Source of the DNA: Campylobacterales bacterium
GTDB lineage: Bacteria > Campylobacterota > Campylobacteria > Campylobacterales > Sulfurimonadaceae
Reading direction: 5' to 3'
NCBI GenBank assembly: GCA_016937915.1
Contig: JAFGVR010000095.1
Location: 1 to 20,816, forward strand
DNA length: 20,816 nucleotides
The notes below the pieces were generated by a model. The model saw nothing but the letters and a program-made list of their open reading frames with translations. It was not told the origin of the DNA and made no database searches. The translations under genes were made by a program, and so were the position numbers. This document shows positions 14,712-20,816 of this stretch, in pieces; the first letter of the stretch is position 1; each line of letters opens with the position of its first letter.

Positions 14712-15734
14712 ATGTATAAAATTTCACAACGCAGATATTTAGGAAATAAAAACTCAATACTCCCATTTATAGATGAGATTATACAAAATGAGATAGGTGA
14801 GTTTTACTCCCTATGCGATATATTCTCTGGGACAGGTGTAGTTGGGGAGTATTTTAATACAAGTGATAGAAAAATCATCTCAAATGACCTACTTTATCAC
14901 AACTACATCTCCCTTAGTGCATACCTCAATCCTGAACCATTTGACGAACAAAAACTTACAAAAATTATAGATAATTTTAACTCCTTAGAGATTAATGAGG
15001 ATAACTATTTTTCTATAAATTTTGGAGATAGATACTACTCAAAAAATACAGCAAAAAAGATAGGATATATAAGAGAGGAGATAAAAGAGCTTTTCGTAAA
15101 TGGTTTGATAAACCGTAAAGAGAAAGATATACTCATCACATCTCTCATATACAGTATGGACAAAATTGCAAATACCGTTGGGCATTATGATGCATACATA
15201 AAAAAAGATATAAGAAAAAATGAACTTACAATGGGGATGTTAAATATAGATCTTCAAAGAAATCAACATAATAAAGTTTATAATAAAGATGCAAACTTAT
15301 TAGTACGAGATATAGAGTGTGACATCTTATACCTAGATCCACCCTACAACTCTAGACAATACTGCGATGCTTACCATCTACTTGAAAATGTTGCACTTTG
15401 GCAAAAACCAGAAGTTTTTGGTGTAGCAAAAAAGTTTGATAGGACAAAACTAAAAAGTGATTATTCAAAATCAGATGCAGCAAAAAGTTTTGATGATCTT
15501 ATACAAAATGCAAAATGCAAATATATCCTTTTCTCCTACAACAACATGGGAAACAAAGGAAACTCAAGAAGTAACGCAAAGATAAGTGATGAAGATATAA
15601 TGAAAACCCTTCAAAAACGGGGTAAAGTTAAAGTTTTTGAAAAAGAGTATAAAGAGTTTAACGCAGGAAACACAAAAGTTGGAGATAACAAAGAGAGGGT
15701 ATTTTTTGTTAAGGTATCTAAATTTTTGTATTAA
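14712..15734 (+). CDS. Solitary D12-class N6-adenine DNA methyltransferase
   Basis: A 340-aa DNA methyltransferase that transfers a methyl group from S-adenosylmethionine to the N6 of adenine. It has the alpha-class order of motifs: an N-terminal motif X region RRYLGNKNSILPFI (7-20), the SAM-binding motif DIFSGTGVVGEYF (36-48), a target-recognition region in the middle, and the catalytic DPPY at 209-212 (LYLDPPYNSRQYCDAYH). This is the D12 (Dam/DpnM/FokI-like) family. The recognition site cannot be read from the sequence. No restriction endonuclease gene lies beside it, so it may be an orphan regulator or a type II system remnant. AGGAGA sits nine bases before the ATG. The 81-bp gap upstream is very AT-rich and holds possible TAAAAT boxes but no convincing promoter. 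Base composition is no different from the neighbours. Confidence 0.92.
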   Translation: MYKISQRRYLGNKNSILPFIDEIIQNEIGEFYSLCDIFSGTGVVGEYFNTSDRKIISNDLLYHNYISLSAYLNPEPFDEQKLTKIIDNFNSLEINEDNYFSINFGDRYYSKNTAKKIGYIREEIKELFVNGLINRKEKDILITSLIYSMDKIANTVGHYDAYIKKDIRKNELTMGMLNIDLQRNQHNKVYNKDANLLVRDIECDILYLDPPYNSRQYCDAYHLLENVALWQKPEVFGVAKKFDRTKLKSDYSKSDAAKSFDDLIQNAKCKYILFSYNNMGNKGNSRSNAKISDEDIMKTLQKRGKVKVFEKEYKEFNAGNTKVGDNKERVFFVKVSKFLY

Positions 15735-15736
15735 GA

Positions 15737-15742
15737 TATAAT
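15737..15742 (+). promoter_or_regulatory. Candidate -10 of the pseudouridine synthase operon
   Basis: TATAAT at 15737-15742 lies just after the methyltransferase stop codon and 23 bases before the ATG at 15765. The leader would be only about 15 nt. It would drive the genes at 15765-18768, though read-through from the methyltransferase gene is also possible. Confidence 0.5.
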
Positions 15743-15764
15743 TAGAATTAAAAAGGTGAATTTT

Positions 15765-16634
15765 ATGAGATTAAATAAATATATAGCACACCACTCAAGC
15801 TACTCTCGCCGTGAAGCAGACAAAGCTATCCAAGCTGGATATGTGAGGGTAAATAGTGAAGTGGTGGATAACCCTGCTACTGATGTAGAAGAGGGAAGAG
15901 ACATAGTTTATGTAAGTGGTAAACAAGTTAGCCCAAAAAGCAAATACACAGTTATAGTTTATAACAAACCAAAGGGTGAGTTAGTAACAAAAAGTGATCC
16001 AAGAGGCAGAAAGACTATCTATGATAGTTTGCCAAAAGATTATAAACACTATATCCCAGTTGGAAGACTTGACTTTGCATCTGAGGGGCTTTTACTTTTA
16101 ACTGATGCTTCAAAAGTGGCTACTGCTTTGATGGGTTCAGATCTGCAAAGGGTTTATAAACTAAAGATAAAAGGGGAAGTCACTTCTGAGATGGAAGCTG
16201 CCATGCTAAATGGGATGACGCTAGATGATGCAAGTGCTGGTGGGCATGAAAAATCAACTATCAAGTCTATGACATTTAAACCTTTCATCGGTTATCACAT
16301 ACAAAAAAATGCACACAACTACTCAACTCTAAAAGTAGCTATCTCAGAGGGGCAAAATCGTGAACTTAGAAGGTTTTTTGCACACTTTGGTACAGAGATA
16401 ACAGACCTTAAGAGGGTTAGTTTTGCAGAGATAGAGTTAAATAATCTACCTGAGGGGAAAACTAGATTTTTAACAAGAAGTGAGTATTCAGCTTTAGCAA
16501 AATTTATCAAAGAGGAAAAGAAAGAGCAAACCAAAGATGATAAAAAAGTTGAAGAAAAAAAATATAAAAAAGATGAGAAAGTAAAACCAATTAAAAAACA
16601 AAAAAAAGATGCACCTAGAAAACCTAAAAAATAA
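15765..16634 (+). CDS. rRNA pseudouridine synthase, RsuA/RluB family
   Basis: Isomerises specific uridines of ribosomal RNA to pseudouridine in the cytoplasm. From the ATG at 15765 the protein has 289 aa: an S4 RNA-binding domain (about 1-55, RLNKYIAHHSSYSRREAD), the synthase core (about 60-235) with catalytic D103 in PVGRLDFASEGLLLLT, and a second family motif, EGQNRELRRFFAHFG (about 195-209). The S4 fusion and motif spelling fit the RluB/RsuA branch, most like RluB, which acts on 23S rRNA; the exact target base is not certain. After about 240 there is a low-complexity Lys/Glu tail, probably an RNA-binding extension. I reject a GTG at 15756 (three more residues) because it overlaps the AAAAGG (15751-15756) that serves the ATG. 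The next gene starts inside its last codons (26-nt overlap). Confidence 0.94.
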   Translation: MRLNKYIAHHSSYSRREADKAIQAGYVRVNSEVVDNPATDVEEGRDIVYVSGKQVSPKSKYTVIVYNKPKGELVTKSDPRGRKTIYDSLPKDYKHYIPVGRLDFASEGLLLLTDASKVATALMGSDLQRVYKLKIKGEVTSEMEAAMLNGMTLDDASAGGHEKSTIKSMTFKPFIGYHIQKNAHNYSTLKVAISEGQNRELRRFFAHFGTEITDLKRVSFAEIELNNLPEGKTRFLTRSEYSALAKFIKEEKKEQTKDDKKVEEKKYKKDEKVKPIKKQKKDAPRKPKK

Positions 16635-17772
16635 AACCATACTCCTTTTGGGGAAAACTCGCTCATTTAGTGAGGATGAGTTTAACTCCCAAATGATTTA
16701 CCACAACATAGAGGTTGTAAAACAACATACTCTAGATGCTATGGTCATAGTAGAGGGTGCTATGATGACCCCTTATGAGCAAAATGAGAGTGATAGGCTT
16801 TATGATGAGTTAAAACTTCCATATATGAGTATAGATGCTTTAGAGAAGATGATGGCTAAATCTATAGACTCCTCTACCCTTTTGATGAGTTTAAAACTCT
16901 CCAAAGATAAAGGAAGGCTAAAAGATTTTTTGACAAACTCTATGATAGATGATGAGCTTTTTTTAAAGCTTTTAAAAATCTATAATTGGGGTGGTGAAGA
17001 TTTTTTTGAAAATGATCATAACCGAGATGTTAGTGCTGCATTTATAGAGAGATTTTATAAAGATATAGAGAGAAACCACAATGTAGCTTATGCTAGTACT
17101 GGTTTTTTACACCTTGCAAAACAAACTTCAGATACAAAGCTTTTAGATGAGATATACTCACTTCCCCCTATAAAGTTTCACCCAAAGATAAAACAAACCA
17201 TAGCATCAAACATCTACTGCGATAAAGCGATGCAAAAAAAACTTTACAAAAGTGATGATGAGATTATTTTAAAAGCGTTATCTCAAAATCAAAATCTTTC
17301 TTATGAGATAGCTAAAAGATTTTTAAGTCAAAAGAGGTTTGCATCTGAGGTGGCTAAAAATATAACCTTGGATAACACACTTTTTGAGATGTTTGTTAGT
17401 TATAAAACAGAGTTAGCTCAAAATAAAACTTTAACAAAAGAGATGCAAAGAAATCTATTATCTTTAAAAGATAATGATGTAAATCTATCACTTGCATCAA
17501 ATAACCATATAAATATAACTATTATAAAAGAGTTATTTGATTTAAAAGATGAAGAGATAGAGATGCAACTTTACCAAAATAGCTCAACTCCACAAGAGAT
17601 GCTTGTTAGTGCTTATCAAAACCCAGCTTATCATGAAGCTTTATCAAAAAATGAAAACACACCTATAGAGATACTTTATCAGCTACTTTTAGATAGAAGA
17701 TATGAGAGATTTGTAAAATCAAATCCAGCTTTTGGGAAACATATACAAACTGAAAATATAGGATGGTTATAG
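16609..17772 (+). CDS. BRCT-like domain protein with C-terminal helical repeats, next to a MoxR ATPase
   Basis: A 387-aa soluble protein of unknown function. Residues 6-85 resemble a BRCT fold: LKNKTILLLGKTRSFSEDEF, a VEGA segment where DNA-ligase-type BRCTs have a Val-x-Gly motif, then YMSIDALEKMM at the end. The remainder is helical. From about 200 it shows imperfect repeats of about 22-25 residues containing the pattern L-(A/S)-x-N-x-x-(L/T/I) (for example LSQNQNLSYEIAK, LAQNKTLTKEM, LASNNHINITI and LSKNENTPIEIL), like leucine-rich-variant or HEAT-type scaffolds. It starts within the pseudouridine synthase gene (26-nt overlap) without a clear ribosome-binding site. It ends directly against the ATPase gene, with no gap, so the two probably act together; a scaffold for the ATPase is a reasonable guess. 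The BRCT call is tentative. Confidence 0.75.
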   Translation: MHLENLKNKTILLLGKTRSFSEDEFNSQMIYHNIEVVKQHTLDAMVIVEGAMMTPYEQNESDRLYDELKLPYMSIDALEKMMAKSIDSSTLLMSLKLSKDKGRLKDFLTNSMIDDELFLKLLKIYNWGGEDFFENDHNRDVSAAFIERFYKDIERNHNVAYASTGFLHLAKQTSDTKLLDEIYSLPPIKFHPKIKQTIASNIYCDKAMQKKLYKSDDEIILKALSQNQNLSYEIAKRFLSQKRFASEVAKNITLDNTLFEMFVSYKTELAQNKTLTKEMQRNLLSLKDNDVNLSLASNNHINITIIKELFDLKDEEIEMQLYQNSSTPQEMLVSAYQNPAYHEALSKNENTPIEILYQLLLDRRYERFVKSNPAFGKHIQTENIGWL

Positions 17773-18768
17773 ATGAGAGCAAAAAATCTAATCAAAACTC
17801 TAGATTCACTAACTACACAAAAAGTTCCAACATTTCTTTGGGGAGCTCCTGGAGTTGGAAAATCTTCTATTGTAAAGCAAATTGCAAAAACTAAAGGGGT
17901 TGAGTTTATAGACCTAAGACTCGCCCTTATGGATCCAACTGATTTAAAAGGGATCCCTTTTTATGACAAAGATTCCCACTCCGCACTTTGGGCTCCACCA
18001 GCTTTTTTGCCTCGTAGTGGCGATGGGATACTCTTTTTAGATGAGCTAAACTCTGCGGCTCCAAGTGTTCAAGCATCTGCGTATCAGCTCATACTTGATA
18101 GAAAAGTTGGTGAGTATGAACTACCTAGTGGCTGGTCGATAGTAGCTGCTGGAAACCGTGAGGGGGATAGAGGTGTTACATATAAGATGCCCCTACCCTT
18201 AGCGAACAGATTTGTCCACCTTGATATGGAAGTTAATGTAGATGATTGGAGGGAGTGGGCTTATAAAAAAGAGCTTGATGAGAGGATCATCTCATACATC
18301 TCTTTTAAAAATGAGCATCTATTCACATTTGATGCAAAAAGTGATGCAAAAACATTTGCAACCCCTAGAAGCTGGGAGTATGTAGATAGCATCTTAAAAT
18401 CTGCCCTTGATGCAGATGTGATGCTAGATGTGATAAGTGGAGCGGTTGGTAAAGAAGTAGCAGTTGGATTTTTGAGTTTTATAAAAGTGATGCAAAGACT
18501 TCCAGACATAGATGCCATATTAGAGAGTGGCGAGGGTGAATACTCAAACGAGGTGGATGTTTTATACGCTTTAAGTACAGGTGTAGTGAGCAAATACCTA
18601 AAAGATAGAGATAATAAAAAGCTTGATAACATCCTCTCATATACTTTAAAGCTTAAAAGTGAATTTGCAGTGATGATAATCCAAGACCTCCAAAGAAACG
18701 GCATAGATATGATGCACTCAAAGGTGTTTAAAGAGTGGGTTGAGAAGTTTGCTTATCTGCTAGAATAA
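17773..18768 (+). CDS. MoxR-type AAA+ ATPase
   Basis: Chaperone-like ATPase of 331 aa of the MoxR/RavA/NorQ group, which remodels or inserts cofactors into partner proteins, usually with a von Willebrand A (VWA) domain protein. It has Walker A GAPGVGKS (24-31), the Walker B stretch ILFLDEL (86-92) and sensor-1 Asn in AAGNREGDRG (about 125-134). RLALMDPTDLKGIPF (49-63) and ALANRF-like LPLANRF (141-147) are also typical, the latter carrying the probable arginine finger. The helical lid follows (about 200-331). The ATG comes directly after the stop of the BRCT-like gene. No VWA gene follows, which is unusual; the upstream repeat protein may be the partner, or the VWA gene may lie elsewhere. There is no signal for membrane insertion. 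Confidence 0.92.
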   Translation: MRAKNLIKTLDSLTTQKVPTFLWGAPGVGKSSIVKQIAKTKGVEFIDLRLALMDPTDLKGIPFYDKDSHSALWAPPAFLPRSGDGILFLDELNSAAPSVQASAYQLILDRKVGEYELPSGWSIVAAGNREGDRGVTYKMPLPLANRFVHLDMEVNVDDWREWAYKKELDERIISYISFKNEHLFTFDAKSDAKTFATPRSWEYVDSILKSALDADVMLDVISGAVGKEVAVGFLSFIKVMQRLPDIDAILESGEGEYSNEVDVLYALSTGVVSKYLKDRDNKKLDNILSYTLKLKSEFAVMIIQDLQRNGIDMMHSKVFKEWVEKFAYLLE

Positions 18769-18889
18769 ACTAAAATTGTTTAGGAATGTAAAGGTTCCTG
18801 AAAAAAAAAGATGTTTCAATAACTTTTATTGTCTTGAAATGATTATAACAGTAAAATTGCGGCAAACTGATAATAGCTAGGATATAAAA

Positions 18890-19435
18890 ATGAAAAAATT
18901 CATAGATAGTGAAATGATGATACATGTACCTCTGTGTACACACAAAGAGCCAAAAAATATACTTATCATCTCTGATAATGGTGAGGATATGGCAAACGAT
19001 GTAAAAAAACACGATTCTATAGAATCAGCAGTTGTTAAAGCAAATTTGGATTCACTAAGAGATATAGAGGATAAAAGCTTTGATGTAGTGGTTTCACAAA
19101 TGGGTGCAGATGCTGCGGTAGCTGCTCATATAAACCGCATCTTAAAAGATGATGGGCTTATGGTGAGTTCACATCCAGATCTAGATGATACACAAGCTAA
19201 CAAAACATTTATGCAGATACTTGCTAACTACTACAAAATCATCATGCCTTATAACCTTGGCAATGGCTCAACTGCACTTTTAGCATCTAAAGCTTACCAC
19301 CCAACAGCAGATATAATCCTACAAAGAAGTGATATGTTAGACAACCTTTCATACTACAACTGCGATATCCACATAGCAGCATTTGCTATGCCAAACTATA
19401 TCCGTAAAAACTACCTAACTATCATCAAAAACTAA
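18890..19435 (+). CDS. Short degenerate spermidine-synthase (SpeE) homologue, probably not catalytic
   Basis: At 181 aa it aligns by eye with the Rossmann half of spermidine synthase: EMMIHVPLCTHKEPKNILII at the front, KSFDVVVS in the middle, and YYNCDIHIAAFAMPNYIRK at the end, matching the SpeE C-terminus. It lacks the N-terminal beta domain of about 70-80 residues. The nucleotide-binding GGGDGG is replaced by SDNGED, and the catalytic Asp segment (SDxTDP in E. coli SpeE) by SQMGAD. The aminopropyl-transfer chemistry should therefore be lost. Many Campylobacterota make spermidine by the carboxyspermidine route, which would free SpeE to drift; that link is inferred. The reading frame is intact, with AGGA before the ATG, and the stop overlaps the coaE start by one base. 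So the gene is still expressed and may have a new role. Annotation pipelines are likely to call it spermidine synthase. Confidence 0.85.
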   Translation: MKKFIDSEMMIHVPLCTHKEPKNILIISDNGEDMANDVKKHDSIESAVVKANLDSLRDIEDKSFDVVVSQMGADAAVAAHINRILKDDGLMVSSHPDLDDTQANKTFMQILANYYKIIMPYNLGNGSTALLASKAYHPTADIILQRSDMLDNLSYYNCDIHIAAFAMPNYIRKNYLTIIKN

Positions 19436-20028
19436 TGGCTTTTAAGTACGCTATAGCACTAACAGGTGGGATAGCTACTGGCAAAAGTACAGTAGCATCT
19501 CTACTTGCTCTAAATGGGATGCGAGTAATTGATGCTGACACTATCTCCCATGAGATTTTAGATGCATCTGTACAGTGGGTAAAAGAGAGTTTTGGTGATG
19601 AGTTTGTGATAGGTTCAAAAGTTGACAGAGCAAAGCTTGGTTCACTTGTTTTTTCAGATGCAAAAGCTAAAAAAACTCTAGAAGATTATCTCCACCCAAA
19701 GATAAGAGAAGAGATAAAAAAACGAAGCGAAAAACAAGATGAGTTTAAATTCCCATACCTCATAGATATCCCCCTCTTTTTTGAAAAATCTGGATATGAT
19801 ATAAAAGATAGTGTAGTTGTTTACACCCCAAAAGAGATACAACTAGATAGATTTATCAAAAGAAATGGTTATTCTGCTAAAGAATCACAAAATAGAATCT
19901 CTTCTCAGATGGATATAGATGAGAAAAAACAAAGAGCTACTTGGGTGATAGATAACTCAAAAGATTTAAAGCATCTACAAAAAGAGGTTGAAGAGTTTGT
20001 AGATAAGATAAAAGGTATATACTTATGA
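19435..20028 (+). CDS. coaE: Dephospho-CoA kinase
   Basis: Phosphorylates the 3'-hydroxyl of dephospho-CoA with ATP, the final step of coenzyme A synthesis, in the cytoplasm. The 197-aa protein has the P-loop TGGIATGKSTVA (10-21) at the N-terminus, then VIDADTISHEIL (31-42) with the conserved Asp, LHPKIREEI (about 86-94), YLIDIPLFFEKSGY (substrate-side lid) and VVVYTPKEIQLDRFIKRNGYSAKESQNRISSQ split over about 127-158, ending in the usual short helix. Length is typical (about 200). The ATG shares one base with the preceding stop (TAATG), and the stop overlaps the dapF start (ATGA), so all three genes are translationally coupled. The coaE-dapF pairing is, as I recall, also seen in Campylobacter. 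Confidence 0.97.
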   Translation: MAFKYAIALTGGIATGKSTVASLLALNGMRVIDADTISHEILDASVQWVKESFGDEFVIGSKVDRAKLGSLVFSDAKAKKTLEDYLHPKIREEIKKRSEKQDEFKFPYLIDIPLFFEKSGYDIKDSVVVYTPKEIQLDRFIKRNGYSAKESQNRISSQMDIDEKKQRATWVIDNSKDLKHLQKEVEEFVDKIKGIYL

Positions 20029-20768
20029 ATATAGCAAAATACAGTGCAAACGGAAATGACTTTGTAATATTTCACACAGATGCAAAAGCAAATAGAAGTG
20101 AGTTAGCTCGCAAGCTTTGTCACAGACAAGATGGTGTGGGTGCTGATGGGCTTATAGTGATAGTCCCTCATGATGTTTATGATTTTGAATGGGAGTTTTA
20201 CAACTCAGATGGAAGCCACGCAGATATGTGTGGTAATGGTTCAAGAGCTTGTGCCCACTATGCCTATAGCCATAACCTAGCCCCTGCAAAGATGAGTTTT
20301 TTAACTGGAGCTGGTGTTATAAATGCTGAAGTTGATGGCGATATGGTTTTAAGTGAGCTTACTGAACCAATCATCATAGATACAGAGATAGAGGAAAATG
20401 GTAAGTCGTGGTGGCTTTTAAATACAGGGGTACCACATCTTGTAAACTTTACAGATGATATAACACTATTTGAGATAGCTGAAGCTAGAGAGCTTAGGTA
20501 CAAATACAACGCAAATGTAAACATAGCTTATATCCAAAATGGCAACTTAAAAGTTAGAACTTATGAACGAGGTGTTGAGGATGAGACTCTAGCTTGTGGA
20601 ACTGGGATGGCTGCTTGTTTTTACAGAGCTTTTAGTGAAGAGTTAGTACCTAACAACATAGAGGTATATCCAAAAAGTGGTGATACTCTCTACCTAGGAC
20701 ATAATGGCAAAACAATCACTTTTAAAGGTAGAGTTAAAAACACTTTTAACACTGAGTGGGAGATATAA
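20025..20768 (+). CDS. dapF: Diaminopimelate epimerase
   Basis: Interconverts LL- and meso-diaminopimelate, feeding lysine and peptidoglycan synthesis, by a two-base cysteine mechanism without cofactor. At 247 aa it is slightly shorter than E. coli DapF (274). It has two mirror-related halves, each with one catalytic cysteine: C69 in ADMCGNGSRACAHYA and C191 in ETLACGTGMAACF. Other conserved parts are KYSANGNDFVIF at the start, RQDGVGADGLIV (35-45), FYNSDGS, NTGVPHLV (133-140) and RTYERGVEDET (178-188). Both active-site motifs are intact, so it should be functional. It is the last gene of the 18890-20768 unit. A hairpin overlaps its stop codon, consistent with the end of the transcript. Confidence 0.97.
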   Translation: MNIAKYSANGNDFVIFHTDAKANRSELARKLCHRQDGVGADGLIVIVPHDVYDFEWEFYNSDGSHADMCGNGSRACAHYAYSHNLAPAKMSFLTGAGVINAEVDGDMVLSELTEPIIIDTEIEENGKSWWLLNTGVPHLVNFTDDITLFEIAEARELRYKYNANVNIAYIQNGNLKVRTYERGVEDETLACGTGMAACFYRAFSEELVPNNIEVYPKSGDTLYLGHNGKTITFKGRVKNTFNTEWEI

Positions 20769-20780
20769 TCCAATATCTCC
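20759..20780 (+). terminator. Hairpin over the dapF stop codon
   Basis: GGAGATAT (20759-20766) pairs perfectly with ATATCTCC (20773-20780), an 8-bp stem with a 6-nt loop that includes most of the stop codon. The sequence after it (TAAAACTATTTTAATC) has a short T run about seven bases downstream. A plausible terminator with an imperfect tail. Confidence 0.5.
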
Positions 20781-20816
20781 TAAAACTATTTTAATCAATC
20801 ATAAATAAGATGAACT

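Noticed and set aside
18261..18704. Minus-strand ORF of 147 codons opposite the MoxR ATPase gene
   Set aside because: The longest shadow ORF, but Ser/Leu-rich with no recognisable domain and no SD; the plus strand is a motif-rich ATPase.
18782..18809. AGGAA/TTCCT inverted repeat followed by an A-run after the MoxR gene
   Set aside because: The stem is only 5 bp, and the run after it on the plus strand is A, not T, so it is not a plus-strand terminator; no minus-strand gene needs one there.
18839..18880. 13-codon ORF (MIITVKLRQTDNS) in the gap after the MoxR gene
   Set aside because: It has no Shine-Dalgarno, promoter or structure, and is not hydrophobic like the peptide at 3229; chance.
18770..19012. 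Minus-strand ORF of 80 codons across the gap before the SpeE-like gene
   Set aside because: It overlaps the start of a better-supported gene, is rich in Phe/Tyr/His as expected from AT-rich antisense, and has no convincing start site.

Overview
The window looks like chromosomal DNA of a campylobacterotal (epsilonproteobacterial) bacterium, probably a free-living relative of Sulfurimonas or Sulfuricurvum. This is inferred from the low GC content, the tightly packed and often overlapping genes, the small soluble chemoreceptor with a C-terminal zinc-binding domain, the many c-di-GMP and two-component genes, a coaE-dapF pair behind a SpeE-like gene, and protein wording typical of that group. No phage, insertion sequence, CRISPR array, tRNA or rRNA is visible.

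Layout: (1) 37-1161, a soluble chemoreceptor, meets mnmG (1203-3083, the only certain minus-strand gene) tail to tail, with a shared hairpin terminator between them. (2) 3096-3390 is a 300-bp intergenic region that is not empty. It holds a near-consensus sigma-70 promoter, a leader whose ribosome-binding site is folded into a hairpin, and an 18-codon ORF for a hydrophobic peptide resembling the Ibs type I toxins of enterobacteria. A short inverted repeat flanks the cassette, and weak antisense signals lie on the other strand. This is the best candidate for something undescribed. (3) 3391-4220, a small acidic/basic protein plus riboflavin synthase. (4) 4314-5498, a membrane PAS-GGDEF diguanylate cyclase. 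(5) 5555-7645, a DUF2892 membrane protein, purM and a CitE-like lyase homologue. (6) 7690-13558, a five-gene overlapping signalling operon: REC-GGDEF, a 73-aa protein, a tandem V4R-like sensor, a GAF-PAS-HisKA-HATPase-REC-REC-Hpt hybrid kinase and a 117-aa protein. (7) 13641-14630, a secreted FISUMP-domain protein with its own promoter. (8) 14712-15734, a solitary D12-class DNA adenine methyltransferase. (9) 15765-18768, an rRNA pseudouridine synthase, a BRCT-like/repeat protein and a MoxR-type AAA+ ATPase. (10) 18890-20768, a degenerate spermidine-synthase homologue, coaE and dapF with 1- and 4-nt overlaps, closed by a hairpin over the dapF stop codon.

Functionally, the window mixes housekeeping biosynthesis (tRNA modification, riboflavin, purine, CoA, diaminopimelate, rRNA modification) with signalling. 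The signalling operon probably forms one circuit: the V4R-like protein binds a small ligand, the hybrid kinase relays phosphate through its REC and Hpt domains, and the REC-GGDEF protein turns phosphorylation into c-di-GMP. That wiring is inferred from gene order and domain content. All calls rest on reading the sequence and on remembered family motifs; no database search was run.
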